Below, piece by piece: positions 1 through 8,847 of a DNA stretch of 52,782 nt (positions within the stretch are counted from its first letter, which is position 1; each line of letters begins with the position of its first letter). A program made the position numbers and the translations under genes. This DNA is from Phaeobacter sp. GTDB taxonomy: Bacteria; Pseudomonadota; Alphaproteobacteria; Rhodobacterales; Rhodobacteraceae. The notes below the pieces were generated by a model. That model had not been told where the DNA came from, did no database searches, and saw only the letters and a program-made list of their open reading frames with translations. The stretch spans positions 1 through 52,782 of the forward strand of contig NZ_JAJDWC010000079.1 of the NCBI RefSeq assembly GCF_022825805.1. The letters run 5' to 3'.

Positions 1-85
1 GCCCAGTCTGACGCGCAATCGCGCTGACACCCAGCCCTTGTCTCTTCAAATCATGGATCAAAACAATCTCTCCCAGTGCAATCAA
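1..85 (-). CDS. istA: IS21-family transposase IstA, N-terminal fragment (cut by window edge)
   Basis: Only about 28 residues are in the window, starting at a TTG codon at 83-85 because an in-frame TGA lies four codons upstream. The peptide contains GEIVLIHDLKRQG followed by GVSAIARQTG, which matches the N-terminal helix-turn-helix of IstA transposases (usual form GEI-x-I-x-DL-x-RQG ... SAIAR). IstA catalyses cut-and-paste or replicative transposition together with the ATPase IstB, which is expected further left. Whether the gene is intact cannot be judged. Confidence 0.7.
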   Translation of the reverse strand, partial: MIALGEIVLIHDLKRQGLGVSAIARQTG

Positions 86-140
86 CTCGAAGCCTCACTC
101 CTTCTTCTAGAGCTTCGAGCTTAACGGCCCGCGCCCCGTT

Positions 141-171
141 CGATTTTTGAATATTTAAGGTTCAAAAATCG
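141..171. repeat. 11-bp perfect inverted repeat upstream of istA
   Basis: CGATTTTTGAA (141-151) and TTCAAAAATCG (161-171) are exact reverse complements around a 9-nt AT-rich loop. The repeat lies 56 nt upstream of the istA start and inside the presumed IS end. It could be an operator, an attenuator hairpin or a transposase binding site; the sequence does not decide. Confidence 0.7.
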
Positions 172-225
172 CCCAGGACGCTACCAACTGGGGAAATTTC
201 AAACGCCCCTTTTGGGGAGATTACA

Positions 226-847
226 TCCGGCACTTACATCAGACAGCACACAGCTACGCAGGACCAACCTGCACGGCGCGCACGTCCGCCACACATCGGC
301 TGCGCCGCGCAACACCCAAACGACAGGCGTTGCGCCGACCCCCGAACAGCGCGCGCATTGGTTACGGGGGCTTAAATCCGCTGTGCCATGCTTGTCCCTG
401 TCGCGACACCGGTGCAGCCTGGCACGCTGCACCACCCAAGGAGACACAGCCCCAAAGACCACCGCTTGATCCGGTGCAGGGGCGTCCAACTGCATTGCGT
501 GGCACCGATTGGTGCCCGGACCGGGGCCTCCGCCCCGCCTGCTCTCCGCCTCTGGCCCAAATGGGTCGCTGGCGGCGCCGCCACCTTTTGCCCCGCCCCG
601 AAGCGCTTTCATCCAAAGCCGCGCTAGAGGGCACAGATGACAAAACGCTCTCGCCCCAATGACCTCTCCGGTCGAAGAAACCTGGGTGAAACACATGAGG
701 CCAACAAAGCCCAATCCGCAAACCGGGGCGACCAAAGCCACGGAAAAGACGGCTGAAACCACCGCTGACACATCTGTGAGCCCGGTTGCCCCCGCGTCCG
801 GCAGTTTCTAGGGTGGCCCTATCCACCACAGGCAGGAGCACGCCCCC
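226..847. other. About 620 bp without a convincing gene
   Basis: This GC-rich stretch between the IS21 end and the next gene has several overlapping open frames on both strands, but none resembles a known protein. The only small candidate is a 50-codon plus-strand frame at 659-811 with a Thr/Ala/Pro-rich tail and no clear ribosome binding site, ending 36 nt before the next gene. It may be chance. The rest could be the remnant of a gene split by the IS. Confidence 0.4.
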
Positions 848-1600
848 ATGATGACCATCGCCGAACACCAGCTGATGCTCATCCTGATGTGCTTTGCCCT
901 CGGCAGCCTGGCGACCGCTTTCCTGTTTCGCCATCCCGCAGGCCACCGCATCTGGCGGCTTGCCGATCTCGGCTGGGTCGTGCTGGGTGGTATCGGCGCG
1001 CTGGTCGCCGTGCTGGCGGGCATCTACAAGGCCGACAGCGGCAAATTGGAACGCCAGATCGACATCGCCTATGCCGCCACCGAAGCCTTTGACCGCGACG
1101 CCGCCCGCTTTCGCCTGCGGTTTTGCGATCCGGCCTATGACAGCGATATCGCGGTGCTCTGCGACAAGATCGAGTTTCTCTCGGCCTCCACCGCCGGGAA
1201 TGCCGAACTGCCGCTGTTCATCGCCGTGACCGACCAGGTGGCCCCGCTGCAGGGGCTGCGTCTGCTGTTTGGCGGCGCGCGCGCTGACAGCGACATGCAG
1301 GAGATGGCGGCCACTGCCGATGCCTTTGATCCCGAAGCCTTTATCGTCTTTGCCGCCCTGGATGAGCCGACCGAGGCCGCCGTCGACACCCTGCGCCGCA
1401 AGGTGCCCGCAATTGCCGGAGACTTCCTGATCCTGGCGCGGGCCTATGAAACCCTGATCGACCAGGTGGGACAGTTGAAACAGGAATGGGAATACCTGCA
1501 GGACAACGCCCATATTCTGGTGCTGCAGATCCTCGCGCTCTGTCTGGTTGCCTTTGCAGCGCCCTTCCGGCTGGGCAAATCGATTGTCGAGCTGCGCTGA
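848..1600 (+). CDS. Hypothetical membrane protein
   Basis: I do not recognise the family. The 250-residue product has two N-terminal membrane segments (about residues 8-27 and 40-60), a long soluble middle with several acidic stretches and a few cysteines (FCDP, VLCDK), and one more hydrophobic segment near the C-terminus (about 222-240) ending in a basic tail. The soluble part would lie between membrane segments, probably in one compartment. The start is set by AGGAG at 834-838, nine bases before the first of two ATG codons. It stands alone between the IS region and the molybdopterin gene, and codon use looks like that of its neighbours. Confidence 0.75.
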   Translation: MMTIAEHQLMLILMCFALGSLATAFLFRHPAGHRIWRLADLGWVVLGGIGALVAVLAGIYKADSGKLERQIDIAYAATEAFDRDAARFRLRFCDPAYDSDIAVLCDKIEFLSASTAGNAELPLFIAVTDQVAPLQGLRLLFGGARADSDMQEMAATADAFDPEAFIVFAALDEPTEAAVDTLRRKVPAIAGDFLILARAYETLIDQVGQLKQEWEYLQDNAHILVLQILALCLVAFAAPFRLGKSIVELR

Positions 1601-1819
1601 CACATCTAGCCGAACACAGGCGGGCCAAAACCATCCGGCTCAGGGGAGATCGCTCAAGGGTGATCGTTCAGATCCTGGCCTTATGAATTGATTGAAAACT
1701 GGCCATTCTCATCAGGGCAGTGAACCCGCTAGGCTGCGGAGAACAGGCTCTGACTCAGCCGCCGTGCTGCACAGCGCCCGCAACAGCCAGACCAAAGATA
1801 AGCCAGCCAGAGACCAGCC

Positions 1820-3930
1820 ATGCGCGATGACATCCTCCCCCACCCGTCCGAGCCGCACGACAGCGGCGCACTCCAGACCCTGCCCAGCGTATGCCCGCTG
1901 GACTGCCCCGCAGCCTCGCGGTCACGGTGGAGGATGGCAAGATCCGCGCCGTGCGTGGCTCCCACGCCAACCCGTTCACCGGCGGGGTGATCTGCAACAA
2001 GGTCGCGCGCAACTATCCGGGTTTTGTGCATGGCCCAAACCGGCTGACACAACCGCTGCGGCGCAGCGGCCCACGCGGCAGTGGCCAGTTCGAGCCGATC
2101 AGCTGGGACACGGCCCTGGATCTGATCCACGAAGGGTTCAGCCGCGCAATCAATGCGCATGGCGGCCAGTCGGTGCTGCCGCTGAACTACGCAGGCCCCC
2201 ATGGAGAACTGGCCGCGGCCTCGCTGGACCGGCGGTTTTTCTACCGGATGGGCGCCACTCGGCTCAACCGCGGCCCGCTTTGCGCCGGGGTGCGCAGCGC
2301 GGCCTATGCCAGCCTGTTTGGCACTGCGCCCGGCATGTCCGCACCCCAGGTGCTGCACTCCGATCTGGTGCTGATCTGGGGCAACAATGTCACCGTGTCC
2401 TACCTGCACCTGGCGCCGCTGCTGAAACAGGCGCGCAAAGCCGGGGCCAAAGTGGTGGTGATCGACCCCAAACGCACCAAAATCGCCGAACAGGCCGATT
2501 TGCACCTGCAACTGGTGCCCGGCACCGATGTGGTTCTGGCCATGGCTCTGGCCGCAGAACTGGAACGCCGGGATGCGCTGGATCCCGCTTTTATCGCCGA
2601 ATGGACCACCGGGGCCGACCAATACCTGGAGGCCGCCCGCAGCTACACGCCTGCACAGGCGGTGGCGGACTGTGGCCTGCAGCGCACGCAGTTTGACCAG
2701 CTGGCCGATTGGATCGCCGCGGCGGGCACAATGGCGACAGCGGTGGGCAACGGCATTGAACGCGGTCGCTCCGGTGGATCGGGGCTGCGTGCGGCCATGG
2801 CGCTGCAGGCGCTGACCGGACAGCACGGGCGCATCGGCGCAGGCGTCTTGGCCAAACCCAGCCTTGCCGCGCCCAAAACGCCAGATCGCCTGCAGGGCAG
2901 TGACAGCATCGATCCCCAGACGCGGGTGATCAACATTCTGGATGTGGCCGCCAAAATGCTGGATCCAGACATGCGCATCCCGATCCGCGCGGTGATGATC
3001 TACAACCACAACCCGGTCGCCACCCACCCTGATCAGGCCCGGCTGATCAAGGCGCTCAGCCAGGAGGAGATCTTTGTCGCGGGCAGCGATGTGGTGATGA
3101 CGGATTCCATGCGCCTATGTGATGTGATCCTGCCGGCATCCAGCCATTTCGAATGTGACGATATTTATGGCGCCTATGGCCAGACCTATCTGCAACGCGC
3201 CGCACCGGTGATCCCGCCGGTGGGGGACAGCCTGCCAAACACCGAAATCTTCCGCAGGCTGGCCGCACGGTTTGGCTATGACGCGCCGGAGTTTCACCTC
3301 AGCGACGCAGAGCTGATGGATCTGGCACTGGACGCAACAAGCCCCGCGCTGGAGGGGATGCGGCCCCGTGATCTCCCCCTGGATCGCGCCATAGAGGTGC
3401 GCGCGCCGGACGGCGGCGACTTTGTGCTGTGCGACACGGTGATGCCTGGCACCGCCTCTGGCCGGATCGAGCTGTTCAGCGCAGATCTGGAGGCCGAAAG
3501 CGGCTTTGGCCTGCCGCGCTATGATCCGGTCACCCCCGATCGCGCCTTTGTGCTGATGACCCCGGCCTCTGCCAATCGCACCAATGCAACCTTCGGGGAT
3601 CAACCGCTGTCAGAGGGGCCAGAACCGGTGGAGATCCACCCGGAGGATGCCCGCCGTCTGGGCCTGAGCGAAGGAGATAGGGTTGAGCTGTTCAATGATC
3701 AGGCCACCGTCGGGCTGGTTGCCCGCATCACCGACGCGACCCGCCCTGGGGTTCTCTACAGTCCCAAGGGCAGTTGGCGCAAAAGTAGCCCCACCGGGCT
3801 GACGGTCAATGCGCTGATCCCTGTGGGCTTGCGCACCGATATTGCCGATGGCGCCTGCTACAATGAAACCTTCGTCGATCTGCGCAAAGGCCCGGATGGG
3901 CACCCGGCAGCGGCGGGCCACAGAAACTAA
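1820..3930 (+). pseudogene. Molybdopterin-dependent oxidoreductase, frameshifted in its Fe-S motif
   Basis: The long frame from 1891 encodes about 680 residues of a bis-MGD molybdoenzyme: GGVICNKVARNYPGF near the start, the SWDTALDLI motif, a molybdopterin-binding middle (VLIWGNNVTVS, VVIDPKRT) and a C-terminal dinucleotide-binding domain (SANRTNATFGDQP). Electron-transfer partners and substrate are unknown. The proper start appears to be ATG 1820, in a different frame, which encodes the first half of the cluster motif (VCPLDCP, 1889-1909). The family normally continues DTCSL there; here the sequence jumps directly to the frame reading SLAVTVEDGKI. A missing 7 nt at about 1909 explains both the frame change and the lost third cysteine. 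Unless this is a sequencing error, the [4Fe-4S] cluster cannot form normally. No cofactor-biosynthesis genes lie nearby. Confidence 0.7.
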
Positions 3931-3932
3931 AC

Positions 3933-3985
3933 CACGCACTGAAAACACACACTGAAACCACTCATTGAACACAGCCAGCGAACAC
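3933..3985. repeat. Degenerate tandem repeat, about 13-14 nt, four units
   Basis: The units CACGCACTGAAAAC, ACACACTGAAAC, CACTCATTGAACAC and AGCCAGCGAACAC follow each other directly, starting just after the stop codon of the molybdopterin gene. They share the pattern CAC-x-CA-x-TGAA-x-AC with substitutions and small length changes. Confidence 0.6.
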
Positions 3986-3993
3986 GGCCTCTG

Positions 3994-4028
3994 GCAACAC
4001 CCTGGTCACAAAACCGCCAGGGTGTTGC
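3994..4028. terminator. Strong intergenic hairpin (possible terminator)
   Basis: GCAACACCCTGG (3994-4005) pairs perfectly with CCAGGGTGTTGC (4017-4028) around an 11-nt loop. It lies between two plus-strand genes. No T-run follows, so it may be a factor-assisted terminator or an mRNA 3'-end stabiliser rather than a classic intrinsic terminator. Confidence 0.45.
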
Positions 4029-4060
4029 GCAGACCAAAGCCGCTGGCCTAGGGTTCATCC

Positions 4061-4768
4061 ATGTTCGCGTGGTGTCCCTCCGGTTTGCCGCTTGCCGGTC
4101 TGATGTGCCTGCTGGCCTTGCTTCCCGCTGCCTGTGGTCGTCCCGTTTCGGATGGGGAAGCGGCCTTCCTGTCGCGCATCCATGGCGCCGAGCTGGATCT
4201 GACCCGGCTGCGCATCCACGAGGGCGCGCCGCTGAAGCAGATCACCTTTCGCCGCAAACCTCGCCCGCGCGTCACCTGCCGCGAGAAAATCCTGCCGCCC
4301 GCCAAGGATGAAATCGTCACCTCCTCCCCGGCTGCGCTGGCGCTGTTCAATCGGATTTTCTATGTCCGCGACTGGTACATAGACGATTACATGCCCGCCT
4401 ATCCCGAACGTCTTTATCTGGTGGAGGCAATGCTGCTGGCCCATGAAGCCACCCATGTCTGGCAATGGCAGCAGCGCGCCAAGACCGGCTATCACCCGCT
4501 GCGTGCCGCCGCCGAACACCGGCAGGCGGACCCCTATCTGTTCGACCTTGCCAGTGATCAGGCGTTTTTGACCTTCGGCTATGAACAGCAGGGCGCCATT
4601 GTGGAGGAATATGTCTGTTGCCGCGCGCTGGATCCCACCGGCGCGCGCACCGCGCGGTTGCATGACATGCTGCGTGAGGCGATGCCCGTGTCAGACCTGC
4701 CGCGCCGCCGCGAAAGCGATGTGTACCTGCCGTGGAAAGACGCGGATCTGCGCGGCATCTGCAGCTAA
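4061..4768 (+). CDS. Putative lipoprotein with an HExxH zinc motif
   Basis: The 235-residue product starts with a hydrophobic signal ending in a lipobox (LLPAACG, Cys about residue 25), so it is probably exported and lipid-anchored. About residues 127-135 read AHEATHVWQ, which contains HExxH, the zinc site of many metallopeptidases; a similar HEATHVWQ motif occurs in metallopeptidase-like domains of other bacterial proteins. An acidic third ligand is not obvious. Conserved cysteines (VTC, YVCCRA) may form disulfides. I infer a cell-envelope peptidase or inactive relative; the substrate is unknown. It is followed by lolD on the opposite strand, with no sign of a shared operon. Confidence 0.7.
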   Translation: MFAWCPSGLPLAGLMCLLALLPAACGRPVSDGEAAFLSRIHGAELDLTRLRIHEGAPLKQITFRRKPRPRVTCREKILPPAKDEIVTSSPAALALFNRIFYVRDWYIDDYMPAYPERLYLVEAMLLAHEATHVWQWQQRAKTGYHPLRAAAEHRQADPYLFDLASDQAFLTFGYEQQGAIVEEYVCCRALDPTGARTARLHDMLREAMPVSDLPRRRESDVYLPWKDADLRGICS

Positions 4769-4833
4769 TAGCCAACGCCTGTCCCCACAGCACGCCACAG
4801 GGGCCCACAATGGGCCCGCGCGATTAGGCGCGA

Positions 4834-5535
4834 TCAGAGCCCGTCGTGCAACTGGCCCCCCTCCAGCCGCACAACACGGTCCATCCGCGCGGCCAGCTCC
4901 AAGTTGTGGGTCGCAATCACTGCCGCCATGCCCGTCGCCGCCACCAGATCCATCAACGCTGCAAACACCTGATCCGACGTCCCGGGATCAAGATTGCCCG
5001 TCGGCTCATCCGCCAGCAACAGCCGTGGCGCATTGGCCAGCGCGCGACAGAACGCAACGCGCTGCTGCTCACCACCCGACAGGGCCGCTGGCCGGTGATC
5101 GCCGCGCGCCGACAGGCCCACACGCTCCAACAGGGCTTCGGCACGCGCCTCTGCCGCGCTGGGGCGCACGCCATTGGCGCTTTGCGGTAGGATGATGTTT
5201 TCGCGCGCCGTGAACTCCGCCAGCAAGTGGTGAAACTGGTAGATAAACCCGATGTCCTGGCGTCTCAGCGCGGTGCGCTGCGTATCACTGCTGCCGCGCA
5301 CCGATTGTCCGGCAATCTCAACCTCACCGCTATCCGCCGTGTCCAGCAGACCTGCGATATGCAGCAGCGTGGATTTGCCCGCCCCCGACGGGGCCACCAG
5401 CGCCACCACCTCACCCGCACGTACGTTGAGGTCGACGCCCGACAGCACATCCACCTGATTGGGCAGACCGTGGTTGTAGGATTTCGCCACGCCCGCCAGG
5501 CGCAGCACCGTGTCCGCCCCGGAAACATCACTCAT
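4834..5535 (-). CDS. lolD: Lipoprotein-releasing ABC transporter, ATP-binding subunit LolD
   Basis: LolD powers extraction of mature outer-membrane lipoproteins from the inner membrane for transfer to the LolA chaperone. The 233-residue protein has all ABC landmarks: P-loop APSGAGKST (48-56), Q-loop around 100, signature LSGGEQQ (152-158) and Walker [10 protein letters not shown] (172-180). The first P-loop residue is Ala rather than the usual Gly, a tolerated variation in MacB/LolD-type ATPases. It overlaps the upstream permease gene by 8 nt (ATGAGTGA), so the two are translationally coupled and surely form one complex. Confidence 0.93.
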   Translation of the reverse strand: MSDVSGADTVLRLAGVAKSYNHGLPNQVDVLSGVDLNVRAGEVVALVAPSGAGKSTLLHIAGLLDTADSGEVEIAGQSVRGSSDTQRTALRRQDIGFIYQFHHLLAEFTARENIILPQSANGVRPSAAEARAEALLERVGLSARGDHRPAALSGGEQQRVAFCRALANAPRLLLADEPTGNLDPGTSDQVFAALMDLVAATGMAAVIATHNLELAARMDRVVRLEGGQLHDGL

Positions 5536-6820
5536 AGCGCAGCGCCTCCACCGGGTTCATGCGGGCCGCCCGGCGCGCAGGAAAGATCGTCACCACAAAG
5601 GACAGCCCCAGCGACAGCCCAACAGCCGACAGCACATCCGCGAGCCGCAATTCCGCAGGCAGCGCATAGATGCCCCGGATCGACGGATCCCAGACACCAC
5701 CGCCCATGATGTAGTTCACAAAGGAAAAAATCGGATCGATATACAGCGCAAAGAGACAGCCCAGCACCACCCCTAACAGGGTGCCGATCACCCCGGTGAA
5801 GGAGCCACAGAGGAAAAACACCCGCATGATCGACCCTTCGCTCAGCCCGATGGTGCGCAGGATGCCGATGTCGCGGCCCTTGTTTTTGACCAGCATGATC
5901 AGGCCGGAGACAATGTTCATCGTCGCGATCAACACCAGGATCGACAGAATGATGAACATCACGTTGTCCTCGACCTCCAGCGCGCGCAGAAACCCGCCAG
6001 AGGCATCCCGCCAGGTCCAGACGCCGATGGCCGTGCTGACCTCCCCAGTGGCCTGCAAAAGCGGCAGAACCAGCCGGTCGACCCGCTCGGGATCCTCCAC
6101 GATGACCTCGACCTCATCGGCAAAGCCCTCGCGGTTAAAATAGCTCTGCGCCTCGGCAAACGGCATGTAAACCCGTGTGCGATCAATGTCATAGCGCCCG
6201 GCCGTGAAGATATAGACCACCTCATAGGCATTGACCCGCGGGCTGGTGCCAAAGGCGGTTTTCACCCCGTTCGGGGAAATCAGCTTGATCCGATCACCGA
6301 CCTGCACGCCCAGTTCGCGCGCCACGCCGGAGCCGATGGCCACCCCCTCATCGAAGCGGCCCAGATCGCCCAGCGCCTGCTCGCTTTGGGCGACGCCGGG
6401 AATGGTGCGGATATTGTCTGCCGAAATGCCAAAGACCTCCACCCCGGCGTTGCGCTGGCGCAGATTGGCCATCACCTGCCCCTTGATCAGCGGCGCAGTG
6501 CGGATCACACCCGGCACCTCGGCTGCGCGGGCTGCCAGCGCGTCATAGTCGGTCAGCGTGCGGTCGATGCGCCCCTGATCAGTGACAGTGCCGTGGGAAT
6601 AAAGCGTCACATGCGCGTTGGCCCCCAGAATGGTGCCCACGAATTCAGAGCGAAAACCACTGCGCACCGCCAGCGTTGCAATCAGCGCAAACACCGCAAG
6701 CGCGATCCCGATCAGGCTGATCCAGGTCATCGTGCTGACGCCCCCTTCGGCCCTGCGCGCACGCAGATACCGCCAGGCAATCAGCCATTCGAAACGGGAA
6801 AACGGTAGTGGAGTGGCCAT
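5528..6820 (-). CDS. lolC: Lipoprotein-releasing ABC transporter permease, LolC/E family
   Basis: The 430-residue inner-membrane permease partners LolD. It has the MacB/LolC architecture: N-terminal membrane segment (about residues 20-45, after the motif FEWLIAWRYLRARR), a large periplasmic domain, then three C-terminal membrane segments (about 270-300, 320-350, 385-410). The C-terminal [16 protein letters not shown] is the FtsX-domain signature. ATG 6820 is chosen because AGGAG lies six bases upstream and the protein then begins as homologues do; an in-frame ATG ten codons earlier lacks a good site. A single LolC/E gene suggests a homodimeric permease, or a second copy elsewhere. Confidence 0.92.
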   Translation of the reverse strand: MATPLPFSRFEWLIAWRYLRARRAEGGVSTMTWISLIGIALAVFALIATLAVRSGFRSEFVGTILGANAHVTLYSHGTVTDQGRIDRTLTDYDALAARAAEVPGVIRTAPLIKGQVMANLRQRNAGVEVFGISADNIRTIPGVAQSEQALGDLGRFDEGVAIGSGVARELGVQVGDRIKLISPNGVKTAFGTSPRVNAYEVVYIFTAGRYDIDRTRVYMPFAEAQSYFNREGFADEVEVIVEDPERVDRLVLPLLQATGEVSTAIGVWTWRDASGGFLRALEVEDNVMFIILSILVLIATMNIVSGLIMLVKNKGRDIGILRTIGLSEGSIMRVFFLCGSFTGVIGTLLGVVLGCLFALYIDPIFSFVNYIMGGGVWDPSIRGIYALPAELRLADVLSAVGLSLGLSFVVTIFPARRAARMNPVEALRYE

Positions 6821-6968
6821 ATCGGCTCCTGCCGGGAAAATTTTCGCCAAAGTGGGGGCTTAGGCCGATGGGGTCAAGGTGTGGTTGCAGAAATGACCGG
6901 CTTTCCGCCGCTGCCGCATCTGGGGATTCCTACGTGATCTCCTGCGTGATCTGGTCAGCGAATTCGTT

Positions 6969-7007
6969 CAGGGATTGCGTTGAGGGATTGCGTTGAGGGA
7001 TTTTGAT
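6969..7007. repeat. Tandem repeat, 13 nt, three units
   Basis: CAGGGATTGCGTT, GAGGGATTGCGTT and GAGGGATTTTGAT follow head to tail in the spacer between lolC and proS. Just before them, TACGTGATCTCC and TGCGTGATCTGG form a similar 12-nt pair. The following 80 bases are a low-complexity run rich in A and C. Confidence 0.75.
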
Positions 7008-7091
7008 GCGACGCCGTTCATCATGACACCCACAAACAGACAGACACACAGATACAAAGACATACAGGCAACAAACCACCAACAAACCGGC

Positions 7092-7119
7092 AAACAAAAG
7101 GGGCGCAAGACTGCGCCCC
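7092..7119 (-). terminator. Rho-independent terminator of proS
   Basis: On the minus strand, GGGGCGCA pairs with TGCGCCCC around loop GTCT and is followed by TTTTGTTTG. It lies about 70 nt downstream of the proS stop, which fits intrinsic termination of proS. Confidence 0.88.
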
Positions 7120-7187
7120 CTCTTCGTGCCCTGTGTGTGCACTGGTCATGCCCTGTTTCAGACACTGGCCCTTGATCAGCCCTAGCC

Positions 7188-8555
7188 TCAGAACCCCTGT
7201 GGGGTGCGGTGGTTGGCGTAGATCTCGACCAGCTTGGCGACGGCGGCTTCCGGGCTCAGCTCTTCGCTTTCACCGCTGCGGCGGGACGTCAGCTCAACCA
7301 CACCGTTTTTCAGGCCGCGCGGACCCACGGTGATGCGCCAGGGCAGACCGATCAGATCCATGGTGGCAAATTTGCCGCCTGCGCGTTCCTTGCGATCATC
7401 ATAAAGAGGGTCGAGACCCACCGCGACCAGCGCTTTGTAGAGATCATCACAGGCCGCATCTGCCGCCTCGTCACCCTGTTTCAGGTTCACGATGCCGCAG
7501 TGGAACGGGGTCACGCCCTCGGGCCAGATGATGCCTTTGTCGTCATGGCTGGCCTCGATGATCGCACCCAACAGACGCGATACGCCAATCCCGTGCGAGC
7601 CCATATGGACCGGCACTTCGCCATCGGGGGTCTGGACTTTGGCGCCCATGGCTTCGGAATATTTGGTGCCGAAATAGAAGATCTGGCCCACTTCGATGCC
7701 GCGGGCGGTGCGGCGGCGCTCTTCGGGGATCTCGTTGAACAGCGCTTCATCGTGGGTTTCATCGGTGCGGGCATATTTCGTGGTGAATTCTTCCAGCACG
7801 CCCTGGCACTGTTCGACGCTATCATAGTCGATCTCGCGATCGCCAAAGGTCAGATCGGTCACCGCGCTGTCATAGAAAACTTCGCTCTCGCCGGTTTCGG
7901 CCAGCACCAAGAATTCATGGGTGTAATCGCCCCCAATCGGGCCACCATCGGCGCGCATCGGGATCGCCTGCAGGCCCATGCGCTCATAGGTGCGCAGGTA
8001 GCTGACGAGATGGCGGTTGTAGGCGTGCAACGCGTCTTCTTTCGACAGATCGAAGTTGTAGCCGTCTTTCATGTAGAATTCGCGCCCCCGCATCACGCCA
8101 AAGCGCGGGCGGATCTCGTCGCGGAATTTCCACTGCACCTGATACATGGTCAGCGGCAGATCCTTGTAGGAGGACACATGGTTGCGGAAGATGTCGGTGA
8201 TCATCTCCTCGTTGGTGGGGCCAAACAGCATGTCCCGGTCATGGCGGTCTGTGATGCGCAGCATTTCCTGGCCATAGTCATCGTAACGGCCGGATTCGCG
8301 CCACAGATCGGCAGGCTGCATGGTCGACATCAGCATTGGGATATGGCCCGCACGCATCTGTTCTTCGTGCACGATGCCTTCGATCTTTTTCAAGACCTTG
8401 AAGCCCAGCGGCAGCCAGGAATAGATCCCCGCCGCGGATTGTTTGATCATGCCAGCGCGCAGCATGTAGCGGTGGCTGACGATTTGCGCTTCGGAGGGAT
8501 TCTCTTTCAGCACGGGCAGGAAGTAGCGGGACAGGCGCATGGCGGTCTCATTCAT
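7188..8555 (-). CDS. proS: Proline--tRNA ligase (short alphaproteobacterial type)
   Basis: This enzyme charges tRNA-Pro with proline in the cytoplasm. The 455-residue protein shows the class II motifs in order: [10 protein letters not shown], motif 2 [18 protein letters not shown] (about 145-162), motif 3 [16 protein letters not shown] (about 330-345) and a C-terminal anticodon-binding domain. It lacks the roughly 180-residue insertion that edits mischarged alanine in longer bacterial forms, as usual in alphaproteobacteria, so editing would need a free-standing protein. The start could also be the ATG five codons later (MRLSRYF), the form seen in many relatives. It is transcribed alone and ends in a clear terminator. 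Confidence 0.96.
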   Translation of the reverse strand: MNETAMRLSRYFLPVLKENPSEAQIVSHRYMLRAGMIKQSAAGIYSWLPLGFKVLKKIEGIVHEEQMRAGHIPMLMSTMQPADLWRESGRYDDYGQEMLRITDRHDRDMLFGPTNEEMITDIFRNHVSSYKDLPLTMYQVQWKFRDEIRPRFGVMRGREFYMKDGYNFDLSKEDALHAYNRHLVSYLRTYERMGLQAIPMRADGGPIGGDYTHEFLVLAETGESEVFYDSAVTDLTFGDREIDYDSVEQCQGVLEEFTTKYARTDETHDEALFNEIPEERRRTARGIEVGQIFYFGTKYSEAMGAKVQTPDGEVPVHMGSHGIGVSRLLGAIIEASHDDKGIIWPEGVTPFHCGIVNLKQGDEAADAACDDLYKALVAVGLDPLYDDRKERAGGKFATMDLIGLPWRITVGPRGLKNGVVELTSRRSGESEELSPEAAVAKLVEIYANHRTPQGF

Positions 8556-8703
8556 CTATCTGGTTTCTCCAGTGGTCTAAGCCATCGGCGCGGCTGGGGC
8601 AATCGCGCTTTGCAGATGGGGCGGCCCAGTACCGATCTGCCGCCTGATCCACGGCATAATCTCCGGCATAGCCCGCGACATAACCTCCGGGCTTAACGCC
8701 GGA

Positions 8704-8746
8704 GATAACCCCTGATCTAACCCCTGAATTCCCCCTGACCTACCCG
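8704..8746. repeat. Degenerate tandem repeat, about 11 nt, four units
   Basis: GATAACCCCT, GATCTAACCCCT, GAATTCCCCCT and GACCTACCCGC are adjacent variants of GA-x-x-TA-x-CCCCT in the divergent spacer between proS and the AI-2E gene. An older-looking pair with CTCCGGCATA and CTCCGGGCTTA lies just before. Confidence 0.5.
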
Positions 8747-8847
8747 CCAATGCAACAGGGTTGCATCGCGGCGGCGCATCGGCCAAACCTTTGCATGACC
8801 GGCGGCCCCTGCGGGGGTTGAAACGAGCAATAAGGCAGGATCGGACC

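Larger units (their letters stand above)
1..225 (-). mobile_element. End of an IS21-family insertion sequence
   Basis: The start of an IstA-type transposase reads leftward out of the window, and the DNA upstream of it looks like an IS21 terminus. Read on the minus strand, the end begins TGTAATCTCCCC at 225. Two related subterminal direct repeats 24 nt apart follow (TCTCCCCAAAAGG at 208-220 and TTTCCCCAGTTGG at 184-196), matching the multiple terminal repeats typical of this family. The 225 boundary is inferred from the TG start and these repeats. The rest of the element lies outside the window. Confidence 0.6.

Noticed and set aside
199-771. 190-codon minus-strand frame in the gene-poor left region with a hydrophobic N-terminus
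   Set aside because: After the first 40 residues it becomes Cys/Arg/Gly-rich without pattern, and no ribosome binding site is evident. I left the region as non-coding.
362-1603. Long minus-strand open frame (about 413 codons) opposite the hypothetical membrane protein
   Set aside because: It is antisense to a plus-strand gene with a good ribosome binding site and membrane topology; its own translation is Gly/Arg/His-rich without motifs, as typical for antisense frames in GC-rich DNA.
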